Shown: positions 24,589 through 33,642 of the stretch, one piece after another
Position numbering within the stretch: position 1 is the stretch's first letter
How the letters are laid out: each line of letters begins with the position of its first letter
NCBI RefSeq assembly: GCF_959608125.1
Contig: NZ_CAUHPG010000003.1
Span: 1 to 64,000 of the forward strand
DNA length: 64,000 nt
Direction: 5' to 3'
Source of the DNA: an uncultured Slackia sp.
Lineage (GTDB): Bacteria > Actinomycetota > Coriobacteriia > Coriobacteriales > Eggerthellaceae
Program-made: the position numbers and the translations under genes
Notes under the pieces: model-generated
The model's input: only the letters and a program-made list of their open reading frames with translations
Databases searched by the model: none
Told to the model about the DNA's origin: nothing

Positions 24589-26175
24589 ATGAGCAATCCT
24601 CAGGTCAAACGAGCGCTCATGTCGGTCACCGATAAAACCGGCATCGTGGAATTCGCCCGCGCGCTTCATGAAGAGTTCGGCGTCGAAATCGTCTCCACGG
24701 GCGGCACCGCCAAAGTCATCGAGGCCGCCGGCGTGCCCGTGCGTCCGATCGACGACTTGACCGGGTTCCCCGAGATGATGGACGGTCGCGTGAAGACCCT
24801 GCACCCCAAGGTGCACGGCGGCCTTCTTGCCAAGCGCGACAATGCCGAGCATATGCGCCAGGCCGAAGAGCACGGCATCGGCATGATCGACATGGTGGTC
24901 GTCAACCTCTACGCCTTCGAGAAGACCGTCGAGTCCGGTGCCGATTTCGGCACCTGCATCGAGAACATCGACATCGGCGGCCCCTCCATGCTGCGTTCCG
25001 CCGCTAAGAACTTCGAGAGCGTCGCCGTGGTCACCGAGCCCGAGCGCTATGACGCCATCCTCGAGGAGATGCGCGCCAACGACGGCGCCACCACCCGCGA
25101 GACCCGCGTGGCCCTTGCCCTCAAGGTGTTCCAGACCACCAACGCCTACGACGGCGCGATCGCCCGTTGGTTGGGCGGCCAGCTGGGCGAGCAGGCCGAG
25201 CTGCATCCCGCGCAGCGCGACCTTTACCTGGTGAAGCAGCAGGACCTGCGCTACGGCGAGAACCCGCACCAGGCCGCCATGTACTACCGCATGCCCGAGT
25301 TCGCCACCGAGCACTCCCTGGTCAACGCCGAGCAGCTCAACGGCAAAGAGCTCTCGTACAACAACATCCTCGACACCGACGCTTGCTGGGCCATCGCTCG
25401 CGAGTTCGCCGACCCGGCGGTCGTCATCCTGAAGCACCAGAACCCCTGCGGTTCCGCTACCGCCGCCACGGTGGAGGAGGCTTACGACAAGGCCTTCGCA
25501 TGCGACCCGAAGAGCGCGTTCGGCGGCATCATCGCGGCCAACGTCGAGGTGTCTCTTGCCATGGTCGAGCACATCAACGAGAACAAGCAGTTCGTCGAGG
25601 TGCTGATTGCGCCTTCCTACGAGCCTGCCGCCCTCGAGCTGCTGCAGCAGAAGAAGAACCTGCGCGTCCTGCGCACCGGCGGCGTCGACGCACCGGCCGC
25701 GATCGAGTTCCGTTCGGTCGACGGCGGCATGCTCGCCCAGGTCTTCGACCGCGTGAACGAGAAGCCCGAGGACTTCACCGTTCCCACCAAGCGCAAGCCC
25801 ACCGAGGCCGAGATGGACGAGCTCATGTTCGCCTGGAAGGTCTGCAAGGGCGTCAAGTCCAACGCCATCTTGGTTTCCAAGAATCGTGCGGGCATCGGCA
25901 TGGGCCCCGGCCAGCCGAACCGCGTCGACTCTGCGAAGCTGGCGTGCGAGCGCGCCCATGAGGCCTGCGAGCGCATGGGCATGTCGGCCGACGGCCTGAT
26001 GGCCGCCTCCGACGCCTTCTTCCCGTTCCGCGACGGCGTGGACCAGCTGGCCGGCTACGGCGTGACCGCCATCATCCAGCCCGGCGGCTCCGTGCGCGAC
26101 GAGGAAGTCATCCAGGCGTGCGACGAGCACGGCATCGCCATGGTCTTCACCGGCCATCGCCACTTCCGCCACTAG
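24589..26175 (+). CDS. purH: Bifunctional AICAR formyltransferase / IMP cyclohydrolase
   Basis: 528 aa, usual length. Last two steps of purine synthesis: AICAR to FAICAR to IMP. N-terminal MGS-like cyclohydrolase domain: 'LMSVTDKTGIVEFARAL', 'IVSTGGTAKVIEAAGV', 'DGRVKTLHPKVHGGLLA'. C-terminal transformylase: 'LRYGENPHQAAMYY' and 'ILKHQNPCGSATA' with catalytic His/Lys, ending 'MVFTGHRHFRH'. AGGAAGGAA ribosome binding site. Its own terminator follows. Confidence 0.97.
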   Translation: MSNPQVKRALMSVTDKTGIVEFARALHEEFGVEIVSTGGTAKVIEAAGVPVRPIDDLTGFPEMMDGRVKTLHPKVHGGLLAKRDNAEHMRQAEEHGIGMIDMVVVNLYAFEKTVESGADFGTCIENIDIGGPSMLRSAAKNFESVAVVTEPERYDAILEEMRANDGATTRETRVALALKVFQTTNAYDGAIARWLGGQLGEQAELHPAQRDLYLVKQQDLRYGENPHQAAMYYRMPEFATEHSLVNAEQLNGKELSYNNILDTDACWAIAREFADPAVVILKHQNPCGSATAATVEEAYDKAFACDPKSAFGGIIAANVEVSLAMVEHINENKQFVEVLIAPSYEPAALELLQQKKNLRVLRTGGVDAPAAIEFRSVDGGMLAQVFDRVNEKPEDFTVPTKRKPTEAEMDELMFAWKVCKGVKSNAILVSKNRAGIGMGPGQPNRVDSAKLACERAHEACERMGMSADGLMAASDAFFPFRDGVDQLAGYGVTAIIQPGGSVRDEEVIQACDEHGIAMVFTGHRHFRH

Positions 26176-26213
26176 AGTTCAAGGCCCGCAAGGGTCGATT
26201 CCGCGCCATGTTC

Positions 26214-26241
26214 GAGAAGGCGGCCTTCGGGTCGCCTTCTT
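26214..26241 (+). terminator. Terminator after purH
   Basis: AGAAGGCG.../...CGCCTTCT stem closed by a TTCG tetraloop region; short T run. Confidence 0.7.
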
Positions 26242-26288
26242 GCGTATGCGGCAGTGCCGTTCGGCCGCGCAGGGGCCGCGGCGCATGC

Positions 26289-26294
26289 TACAAT
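26289..26294 (+). promoter_or_regulatory. -10 element, leaderless start for CXXC microprotein
   Basis: TACAAT, then 7 GC-only bases, then ATG at 26302. No ribosome binding site. Confidence 0.45.
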
Positions 26295-26301
26295 GCGGCG
26301 C

Positions 26302-26499
26302 ATGGCTACGATCAACGAACAGCGCCCTCGAAACGATTCCGCCGCTTCGCCTTCGAAGCGCAGGTCGCGCGTGCCTGCGTGGGCGATCGTGCTCGTGTTG
26401 GCGGCCGCGCTCATCGCGCTCGGCGTTATGCAGGGCGATGCGCTCGACGTGTGGCGCAAGGCTTCGCTTATCTGCTACGAATGCATCGGCATAGGGTAG
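26302..26499 (+). CDS. CD1871A-family CXXC-motif membrane microprotein
   Basis: 65 aa: a polar, basic N-terminus, one TM helix (about residues 26-46), and a C-terminal 'LICYECIGIG' with a CXXC. This matches the small 'CD1871A family CXXC motif' proteins of anaerobes. It is directly followed (4 bases) by a NapH-like polyferredoxin and then a TlpA-like lipoprotein, so the CXXC probably passes electrons or thiol reducing power across the membrane (inference). The start at 26302 has a -10-like box 7 bases upstream instead of a ribosome binding site. Confidence 0.75.
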   Translation: MATINEQRPRNDSAASPSKRRSRVPAWAIVLVLAAALIALGVMQGDALDVWRKASLICYECIGIG

Positions 26500-26503
26500 G
26501 GCC

Positions 26504-27427
26504 ATGAAGGATTTCCTCACGCGCACGAAGCGCCACTTCATCCAGTTGCTCACAGCGCTTCTTTACAATCTCGATTTCCAAGGCATCGCGACGCTTTCGG
26601 TGGACCGCGCGCCCTCCAAGGCCGTCTGCGTTCCCGGTCTGCATTGCTATTCGTGCCCGGGGGCCGTGGGCGCCTGCCCGATCGGCGCGCTTCAGCAGGC
26701 GCTCGGCGCATCGTCGCTCAAGCTTCCTTTCTACGTGGCGGGATGCCTGCTCGCGTTCGGCGCGTTGTTCGGCCGCACGATCTGCGGATGGGCGTGCCCT
26801 TTCGGGTTCATCCAGGATATGGTCGACAAGCTCGGCCGTCTGCTGCATATTCCCCAGGTGCGCAAGGGCGCATGGAGCCGCCGTCTGGGCCTGCTGAAAT
26901 ACGTCATGCTGGCGCTCGTCATCGTGGGCCCGATGGCCACGTTGGCGATCGACGGCATAGAATCGCCGCTGTTTTGCAGCTACGTCTGCCCGGCGGGAAC
27001 CCTGGCGGGCGCGGCGCTCGTTTCCACGTCGCCCGAGTTGCAGTCCGTGGTCGGCATGCTGTTCGGATGGAAGACCTTCGTGCTGGCGGCAATCGTGTTC
27101 GGCGCCATGGCGGTGTATCGCCCGTTCTGCCGCTTTCTGTGTCCGTTGGGGGCGCTGTACGGATTTTTCAACCGGTTCTGTGCGCTTCGCTACGTGGTCG
27201 ACCAGAACGCATGCACCGGTTGCAACGCCTGCGTGGAAGCGTGTCGCATGGACGTGAGGCACGTGGGCGATCGCGAATGCATCGAATGCGGCGAATGCAA
27301 GAAGGCCTGCGCCCATGGGGCCATCCGCTTCAGCGTGTCGCTGCCCGGGTCGAAGCGTCTCGATGCGCCCGATGATGCGTCTGCACCTGCGGAAAACGCT
27401 TCGTCCGATCAAGGCGAGCGGCTCTAG
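26504..27427 (+). CDS. NapH/MauN-like 4Fe-4S membrane protein
   Basis: 307 aa. Membrane polyferredoxin, predicted to move electrons from the membrane to a partner. Seen: 'CYSCPGAVGACPIG' near the N-terminus; paired Cys-Pro loops 'CGWACPFG', 'CSYVCPAG' and 'CRFLCPLG' at membrane edges; and two C-terminal ferredoxin motifs, 'CTGCNACVEAC' and 'CIECGECKKAC', for two 4Fe-4S clusters. About 4-5 TM helices. The short polar tail after residue 280 is unconserved. Follows the CXXC microprotein by 4 bases; TlpA-like gene follows after 71. Confidence 0.88.
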   Translation: MKDFLTRTKRHFIQLLTALLYNLDFQGIATLSVDRAPSKAVCVPGLHCYSCPGAVGACPIGALQQALGASSLKLPFYVAGCLLAFGALFGRTICGWACPFGFIQDMVDKLGRLLHIPQVRKGAWSRRLGLLKYVMLALVIVGPMATLAIDGIESPLFCSYVCPAGTLAGAALVSTSPELQSVVGMLFGWKTFVLAAIVFGAMAVYRPFCRFLCPLGALYGFFNRFCALRYVVDQNACTGCNACVEACRMDVRHVGDRECIECGECKKACAHGAIRFSVSLPGSKRLDAPDDASAPAENASSDQGERL

Positions 27428-27498
27428 GACAGCGCCGCTTCGGCGCCTGACGGCTGCCATGAGGCGGTCGCTATACCAAAAGGATGACGGAGGTTCCT

Positions 27499-28128
27499 AT
27501 GACGAAATCCCACATTGTCGATATGCCCGTCACGGGCGGCGGCGCCAAGGGCCGCGGCCGCCGCACGGCGCGCCTGCTGGCGGGCGCGGCGGTCGCATGC
27601 ACGCTGGCGGGCGTTCCGTTGATGGGCTGCCAGTCCGAAGAAGCCGCCGTGCCCGAGGCACGGCAGGGCGGCCAGACGGCTATCGATTCCACGAAAATGC
27701 GTGGAGCCGCCGAAGGTCATCCGGCCCCCGATGCGCCGCTCACGCTTCTCGACGGTTCGCAGAAAAACGTTTCCGACTTTCAGGGCGGCGTCACTATTCT
27801 GAGTTTCTGGGCCACGTGGTGCCCGTACTGCATCAAGGAGATGCCTGATTTGCAGAAGGTCAAGGAGAATTACCCCGACATCAACGTGGTGCTGGTGAAC
27901 TGCGGAGAGGAAGAGGCGCCGGTGTCCGATTTCGTCGCGCAACACGATTACGATTTCACATGGACGCTCGATCTTGATTTCGCCGCGCAGCGCGCCTATC
28001 CCACGAGCGGCATTCCTTATACCGTGGTGATCGATTCTCAGGGCACTGTGGCCGAAATCTTCGCCGGCTCCGGGCCCGATATGTATTCCAAGTTCGAAGA
28101 GGCCGTGAAGAAGGCCGCTGCGGCATAA
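27499..28128 (+). CDS. TlpA-like thiol-disulfide lipoprotein
   Basis: 209 aa. Predicted exported lipoprotein with a thioredoxin fold. N-terminal basic region and hydrophobic stretch end in lipobox 'PLMGC' (lipidated Cys). The redox site is 'WATWCPYCIKEMPDL' near residue 108; 'TSGIPYTVVID' supplies the cis-Pro loop. Start at 27499 has GGAGG 5 bases upstream; the ATG at 27484 would add five residues. Third gene of the redox set with the CXXC microprotein and the polyferredoxin, which would keep its disulfide reduced (inference). Confidence 0.87.
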   Translation: MTKSHIVDMPVTGGGAKGRGRRTARLLAGAAVACTLAGVPLMGCQSEEAAVPEARQGGQTAIDSTKMRGAAEGHPAPDAPLTLLDGSQKNVSDFQGGVTILSFWATWCPYCIKEMPDLQKVKENYPDINVVLVNCGEEEAPVSDFVAQHDYDFTWTLDLDFAAQRAYPTSGIPYTVVIDSQGTVAEIFAGSGPDMYSKFEEAVKKAAAA

Positions 28129-28316
28129 GGTCCGCTTGTATGGAAGGCGGCCCAAGGCGTCGGTCGGGCGGATCGTTTTCGTGCGCTCGTCCGATCGCTT
28201 CGTTTCGGGCGGTTTTGTCCGCACGGACTCGCTCGGGCGACGGCGAAGGCGTGGTGACGATAGACGGCGCGTGGGGGATGAAGGAATCGCGCGAAAAGGC
28301 ATAAGGGAGGGGATCC

Positions 28317-29852
28317 GTGTCGGTTAAGCGTGCGCGGTCGTTGATGTCCGGCCTGCGATGGCATCATCTGGGATTCGCGTTTTTCTGGGCTACCACGTTC
28401 GCCGCCCTGACGAATTCTTCCGAGGAGTTGGCGGGCGGCTACGAGGCGTATTCGTTCTGCAAGCAAGCGGCGGTCATCATCACGCTGGCGTTGACTGCGT
28501 ATGCCTTGCGCCGTCGCGAGCGGTATGCGCACGCTCATGCCGCGGCGGCGGGCGTTCTGCTCGCTGCGGGTTCGCTATTGTTCTACCTGGCTTTTTTCTT
28601 CGGCCAGTATTCCCTTGCCGCAGTGCTTATAGCAGCCGTCCTGGTCGGCTGCTCGTCGGGTTTGATGTTCGTCATGTGGCAGAGCTTCTATGCTTCGGAG
28701 GGCGCGTCGCGCACCGCTATCTACATTCCCATATCGGCGGCGTTTTCGGTGGTGTTGTGCCTTATCGTGGCTGCGCTTCCCGCCATTTGGTCGGTCGTCT
28801 GCTCGGTTATCGTGCTGCCTGCTCTTGCGACGCTGTGCCTGTGCCGCAGCCTTGACGAGATCGAACCCTACGATACGGTGCCGTTTTCCCGCGACCGTCG
28901 CAGGTCCCTGTTTCGGGATATGGGAAAACCCGTGTTCTGCGTATGCGCTCTCGGCTTCGTGTGGCGGCTCGTCGGAAGCCCTGCGCCGTCTGACGACGGG
29001 TCGTTCCTCCTTTTGATGGGCGGCATGGGAATGGCCGTTCTCGCGGTCACGCTCTTCGAGCTGTTCTCAGAGCACGGATTCGACGTGCTTGCGTTCTATC
29101 AGGTTCTTTTCCCTGTCGTTACGGGCGTTTTCTTGCTTCCGACGCTTCTCGGGCAGCAGTGGATGTTCGTGCTGCCGGGATTTCTGATGTTCGGTTTCGA
29201 AGTGGTGAATCTGCTGCTGTTGATCACCTGCGCGGTTTATGCGAGTCGAAACGAAACGAATTCGACCATAGTGTATGCGTTGTGCGTCGGGCCGACGCTC
29301 GCTTCGCTTTTGCTGGGCGATGCGGCGGGCGCGGTGCTCAATCGAAGCGCCTTCTACGATTTCACCTTCGTAGTGGACGTGTTGTTCATGTGCGTATACG
29401 GACTTTCCATCGTGATGTTCTTCGTATCGTTCGGGAGAAGCAGGCGAAAGGCCGCCACCGCCTATCTCGACCCCGATGCCGCACGGCTTCGTCGCCGGTC
29501 GACGGAGGGCGGCGATGCGGACGGGCTTTCGGAAGCCGCAGCGGCGCGTGTTCCCGAAGCGTCGGATTCGAGCGACAAGGCCGCGGCGGGCGCGTTCGGC
29601 GCGTTGCCTGAGATGGCCGACGAACGTGCGCCTCGGCTGTCGTTGGACGAACGGCTCGACGCGTTGGCGCTTGTTGATCCGCTGAGCCAACGCGAGCAAG
29701 AGGTGACCGACTTGCTTCTTCATGGCAATACCGTTCCCGCAATCGCGCGCAAGCTGTTCATTTCCGAAAACACCGTACGCGGACACACCAAGAACATCTA
29801 TCGCAAGCTTTCGGTGCATTCGAAGCAGGAATTGATCGATCTTCTAGGCTGA
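28317..29852 (+). CDS. Membrane-bound LuxR-type transcriptional regulator
   Basis: 511 aa. A polytopic sensor: about 10-12 hydrophobic helices over residues 15-390, a polar linker, and a C-terminal LuxR/GerE DNA-binding domain (about 450-511) with 'LSQREQEVTDLLLHGNT' and 'ISENTVRGHTKNIYRKL'. No kinase or receiver domain. GTG start at 28317 set by GGGAGG. Such one-protein membrane regulators are common in Eggerthellales beside genes for secreted reductases. The Tat flavoprotein gene starts 231 bases downstream in the same direction and is the likely target (inference). Confidence 0.88.
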   Translation: MSVKRARSLMSGLRWHHLGFAFFWATTFAALTNSSEELAGGYEAYSFCKQAAVIITLALTAYALRRRERYAHAHAAAAGVLLAAGSLLFYLAFFFGQYSLAAVLIAAVLVGCSSGLMFVMWQSFYASEGASRTAIYIPISAAFSVVLCLIVAALPAIWSVVCSVIVLPALATLCLCRSLDEIEPYDTVPFSRDRRRSLFRDMGKPVFCVCALGFVWRLVGSPAPSDDGSFLLLMGGMGMAVLAVTLFELFSEHGFDVLAFYQVLFPVVTGVFLLPTLLGQQWMFVLPGFLMFGFEVVNLLLLITCAVYASRNETNSTIVYALCVGPTLASLLLGDAAGAVLNRSAFYDFTFVVDVLFMCVYGLSIVMFFVSFGRSRRKAATAYLDPDAARLRRRSTEGGDADGLSEAAAARVPEASDSSDKAAAGAFGALPEMADERAPRLSLDERLDALALVDPLSQREQEVTDLLLHGNTVPAIARKLFISENTVRGHTKNIYRKLSVHSKQELIDLLG

Positions 29853-29964
29853 CGAAGGGTCGCCGTCCGGCGCGGCTTTACGGCTTTCAAGCTGCGGGCG
29901 GGTTGTGCTCCGAATGGGCCGCGCGGTATCCGCTGCCTACTTCATGATGGGTTGGTTGTCCTTT

Positions 29965-29993
29965 TGAACTGGCATTTTGTAAAACGACATACT
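29965..29993 (+). promoter_or_regulatory. Candidate promoter of flavoprotein gene
   Basis: TTGAAC (29965-29970), 17 bases, CATACT (29988-29993). An ACTTCATG octamer occurs on both sides of it (near 29939 and 29991). Confidence 0.4.
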
Positions 29994-30083
29994 TCATGTG
30001 GTGTGTGATGGGCCCTCCTGCCGTAAGGTTCGGCTATGCGTTCGACGAAAGAGCGCAGTGCCATGAACAACGAGGAGGGAATC

Positions 30084-31763
30084 ATGAGCGAACAATCCAA
30101 GGGCGTTTCTCGCCGCAGCCTTCTGAAGGGGGCCGCATTCGGCGCCGCAGGCGTCGCCGCGATGGGCATGTTCGGTTGCGCGCCGTCTTCCGGCGGATCC
30201 GATGAGGCCAAGGCGGGGGCGACGGAAGAAGCGGGCAAGCATACGTGGGAAGTCAAGCCTGAACCCATTACCGACATCGCCGAGACGATCGATACGGAAG
30301 TCTTGGTGATCGGCGCCGGATATTCCGGAACTTGCTGCGCGCTCAATGCCGCGGAAAACGGCACGAAGGTCACGCTGGTCGAGAAGGACAACGTTCCTAA
30401 CGGCCACGGCGTCGGCGGCACGGGCGCCGTGGGCTCCCGCGTGCTCGACGAGATGGGCATCAAACTCGACAAGTCGCTCGAAATGGAGCGCTGGGTCTCC
30501 ACATGCGGCGGCCGTTGCCGCGAATCGCTCGTGGGCAAGTGGTTCCGCGAGTCCGAGCGCTGCATGAACTGGCTGCTCGACGTGGCCGAGTCCGATGGCG
30601 CGAAGTGCATGGTGACGGTCGGTTCCCGTTCCGCCGTGCATCCCGAGGCCGACTGCTATCACATGATCTCCGGCGGCCAGACCACCAATGACAATCTTTC
30701 CATCGCCAACTACATCGAATACCTGTTCATCGCCAAGGCTGAAGAGACGGGCAATTTCGAGCTCGTATACAACAGCCCTGCCGTGCAGCTCGTCCAGGAC
30801 GACTCCGGCAAGGTGACGGGCGCGATCTGCGAGACCGACAACGGCTACGTGCAGTACAACGCCTCCAAGGGCGTCGTGCTTGCGACGGGCGACGTGAGCT
30901 ACAACGACGAATACATCGATGCGTTCGCCCCCATCGCCAACAAGGTCGCGAAACGTCTGTGCTCCGACCAGGGCAACGTCGGCGACGGCCACAATATGGC
31001 CGCATGGGTCGGCGGCGCTTTCCAGGACGGTCCGTGGCCCACGATGATGCATCCTCAGGCGGCGGCCATGTTCCACGGCCCCTTCCTGTTCGTCAATCCT
31101 GACGGCAAGCGCTTCATGAACGAAGCCACCTGGGTTCAGGGCAAGTGCGTCGGCACCATGGTCAACGGCGGCTACGACCACTGCTGGTCGATTTTCGACG
31201 CGAACTTCGAGGCCGACAACACGGCGAGCCTCGAGCATGGCGGCGGCATGTTCTGGGACAGCTTCCGTCCGGTCGGCTCCTCTTACGCCGATGCGTCCGC
31301 TTCCCATGCGGCTTCGGTCGAAAAGGGCGTGACGGACGATCCCGAGAATTACAAGAAGGCCGACACGCTTGAGGAGCTCTTGAGCCAGCTCGACGTAGAT
31401 GCGGCGACGGCCAAGGCCACGATCGAGCGCTATAACGAGCTGTGCGAAGCCGGCGAGGATGTCGACTTCTACAAGGAATCCCACTTCCTCTTCCCGATCA
31501 AGCAGGGCCCCTTCTATGCCACCAGGGTCGCTCCCGGCTTGCTCGCGGTGGTCGGCGGCATCCATATCTCCGACAACTTCGAGGTTCTCGATGCCGAGAA
31601 CAATCCGATCGAGGGCCCGTATGCCATTGGAAACTGCTCGGGCGATATGTACGCATACGATTACCCGATCAACGTCCAGGGCAACAGCCACGGCCGCTGC
31701 CTGGTCGAAGGCAAATGCCTCGGCGAGCAGCTCGCCGGCGTCTATGAGGACGTGAAGGCGTAG
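30084..31763 (+). CDS. Tat-exported flavoprotein, fumarate-reductase-like
   Basis: 559 aa. Predicted secreted, lipid-anchored FAD-dependent reductase/oxidoreductase (FAD_binding_2). Twin-arginine signal 'SRRSLLKGA', then lipobox-like 'MFGCAPS'. FAD-binding 'EVLVIGAGYSGTCCALNA' and 'VVLATGDVSY'; C-terminal 'GNCSGDMYAYDYPINVQG'. The segment 'GKRFMNEATWVQGK' lines up with the active-site region of fumarate reductases but has no Arg where they carry the acid/base Arg, so the substrate is probably not fumarate. Start at 30084 set by GAGGAGG. No cytochrome gene adjoins. Likely regulator: the LuxR gene upstream. Confidence 0.85.
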   Translation: MSEQSKGVSRRSLLKGAAFGAAGVAAMGMFGCAPSSGGSDEAKAGATEEAGKHTWEVKPEPITDIAETIDTEVLVIGAGYSGTCCALNAAENGTKVTLVEKDNVPNGHGVGGTGAVGSRVLDEMGIKLDKSLEMERWVSTCGGRCRESLVGKWFRESERCMNWLLDVAESDGAKCMVTVGSRSAVHPEADCYHMISGGQTTNDNLSIANYIEYLFIAKAEETGNFELVYNSPAVQLVQDDSGKVTGAICETDNGYVQYNASKGVVLATGDVSYNDEYIDAFAPIANKVAKRLCSDQGNVGDGHNMAAWVGGAFQDGPWPTMMHPQAAAMFHGPFLFVNPDGKRFMNEATWVQGKCVGTMVNGGYDHCWSIFDANFEADNTASLEHGGGMFWDSFRPVGSSYADASASHAASVEKGVTDDPENYKKADTLEELLSQLDVDAATAKATIERYNELCEAGEDVDFYKESHFLFPIKQGPFYATRVAPGLLAVVGGIHISDNFEVLDAENNPIEGPYAIGNCSGDMYAYDYPINVQGNSHGRCLVEGKCLGEQLAGVYEDVKA

Positions 31764-31893
31764 TTTTCGCAACAGCGATAATCCGAGCGATTCGCCGGCC
31801 TTTCGCCCTTAAGGCGCGCATGCGTCTCCTCCCTCTTCCCCACAGGGCGATCGGCCGGTCGAATTCTTCAAGGATGGTTTCATCCTGATATGA

Positions 31894-31925
31894 CGCTTCG
31901 CGGGACGCATACGGCCCGCGAAGCG
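31894..31925. repeat. 11-bp inverted repeat
   Basis: CGCTTCGCGGG and its complement separated by 10 bases, 10 bases upstream of the terminator. No T run; may stabilise the transcript end. Confidence 0.6.
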
Positions 31926-31935
31926 CCCCTCCTGG

Positions 31936-31963
31936 AAAAGGCCCGCATCGAGCGGGCCTTTTT
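31936..31963 (+). terminator. Intrinsic terminator after flavoprotein gene
   Basis: AAAGGCCCGC/GCGGGCCTTT stem with a 5-base loop and T run. Confidence 0.9.
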
Positions 31964-32184
31964 GCTTGTCGCGAGCAAGGCGAAGGCGGCGCGGATCGCG
32001 CCGATTTCTTCCGCATATGGAAGGACGTGCGTTCGGAAGGCGCCGTTAGCGGGACGAATCGACCGTTCGCCGTCCCTTCGGTCCGTCGCGCTATAATCGC
32101 CGTCCGTACACCGAAAAACGAGACGCCGAGCTCGAACCGTGCCGAAGGACGGCCGTTCGCCGGTGTCGGAAGGAGGGGATGGGC

Positions 32185-33636
32185 ATGCTCGTGCTTGCCG
32201 TGATAGTGGCCCTGATCGTTGTGCTGGCCATTGTGTTGACGGTGAATGCCATGCGGCTGAAGCCGACGCCGGTAAGCGATCCGTTGCCGCAGAGCGACGT
32301 CATGGGGTCCGACGAGGCGGTGGAGCGCTTCCGCGAAATCCTGCGCAGCAAGACGGTCTGGGCTGCGGCCGACCCCGATGCCGACCACACGGCGTTCGAC
32401 GAATTCGTGCCGAAGCTGCGCGGCCTGTACCCGCGCGTCTTCGAGGCCTGCGAGCTTGAAATGATCGACACCTACGGCATCTCGCTTCTGTGGAAGGGCG
32501 AAAACCGCGAGCTCGCGCCGATCGTGCTCATGGCGCATCACGACGTGGTCGAGGCCGACCCTGCGGGTTGGACGCATGACCCGTTCGCGGCCGATATCGA
32601 GGATGGCAAGATCTACGCCCGCGGCGCGGTCGACACCAAGTGCATCTGGGCGGCGCTCATGGAGGCCGCCGACACGCTGGTCGGCGAAGGCTACGTGCCG
32701 CCGCGCGACGTGTACTTCTTCTCGTCGAACACCGAGGAAGACGGCGGAGACACCGCTCCGCATATGGTGGAGCATCTCAAGGAAATCGGCCGCGTTCCCT
32801 ACATGGTGCTTGACGAAGGCGGCGCGGTCATCGACAACCCGCCGCTGGGTGTGCAAGGCGAATTCGCCGCGATCGGCGTGGCCGAGAAGGGCATTTTCGA
32901 CGCCTATATCGAAACGTCGGCATCGGGCGGCCACGCCTCCACGCCTTCGCTGGGCGACGCGACGGCCAAGCTTGTCTCCGGCCTCGACGACCTGCAGAAA
33001 AACCCGCCGCGCGCCGCGTTGAGCGAACCCGTGGCTGCGATGCTCAAAGAGCTCGCCGCCCGTGGCGGCTTCGGCTTGCGCCTGGTGTTCGGCAACCTGT
33101 GGCTGTTCCGTCCGCTCGTGGTGAAAATCATGAAGGGCAGCTCCGAGACGGCCGCCATGGTGCGCACCACCTACGCGCTCACGCAGCTCGAAGGCTCGCG
33201 TGCCCATAACGTCATTCCCAAGAAGGCGAAGGGCACGGTGAACGTGCGCATCGACCCGAGCGAATCGGTCGCTATCGCGCTCGACCGCATCAAGGAGCGC
33301 TTCGACGACCAGACTACCTACGAGCTGGACGAGGTGTGCGAGCCTTCGCCCGTCTCTCCCTTCGACGGCGACCCCGCCTTCGACTACTTGCGTCGCATCG
33401 TGCATAGCGTCTATCCCGAAGCGGGCATCGCCCCCTACGTGCAGACGAGCTGCAGCGACGCCCGCCACTTCGCGCGCGTCTGCCCGCGTACGTACCGCTT
33501 CGCGGGCATCCTGTTCCGCGGCGACCAGCGTATGCGCATCCACGGCCAGGACGAGAATCTCGACGTTGACGCATACAAGCGCGGCGTCGGTTTCTACATC
33601 GAATTCATCCGCCATCTGGACATGCTGGGAAAGTGA
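32185..33636 (+). CDS. Membrane-anchored M20 metallopeptidase
   Basis: 483 aa. A dizinc peptidase/deacylase of the M20 family (CPS1/PM20D1-like), N-terminal signal anchor (residues 1-22). Metal ligands: 'LMAHHDVVEAD', 'ARGAVDTK', 'NTEEDGG' with the catalytic Glu; dimerisation-domain 'SASGGHASTPS'; 'CSDARHF' and 'IHGQDENLD' near the end. Start at 32185 gives the best spacing to AAGGAGGG; the ATG at 32179 adds two residues. An MFS gene starts 6 bases after its stop, so a peptide or acyl-amino acid may be cleaved and its product carried (inference). Confidence 0.88.
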   Translation: MLVLAVIVALIVVLAIVLTVNAMRLKPTPVSDPLPQSDVMGSDEAVERFREILRSKTVWAAADPDADHTAFDEFVPKLRGLYPRVFEACELEMIDTYGISLLWKGENRELAPIVLMAHHDVVEADPAGWTHDPFAADIEDGKIYARGAVDTKCIWAALMEAADTLVGEGYVPPRDVYFFSSNTEEDGGDTAPHMVEHLKEIGRVPYMVLDEGGAVIDNPPLGVQGEFAAIGVAEKGIFDAYIETSASGGHASTPSLGDATAKLVSGLDDLQKNPPRAALSEPVAAMLKELAARGGFGLRLVFGNLWLFRPLVVKIMKGSSETAAMVRTTYALTQLEGSRAHNVIPKKAKGTVNVRIDPSESVAIALDRIKERFDDQTTYELDEVCEPSPVSPFDGDPAFDYLRRIVHSVYPEAGIAPYVQTSCSDARHFARVCPRTYRFAGILFRGDQRMRIHGQDENLDVDAYKRGVGFYIEFIRHLDMLGK

Positions 33637-33642
33637 GGCCCC

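Larger units (their letters stand above)
31764..32184. other. Intergenic region with hairpins and promoter
   Basis: About 420 bases without a gene. It holds two GC hairpins (31894-31925 and the terminator at 31936-31963) and a TATAAT -10 at 32092-32097 for the peptidase gene, about 75 bases before its ribosome binding site. Confidence 0.6.
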
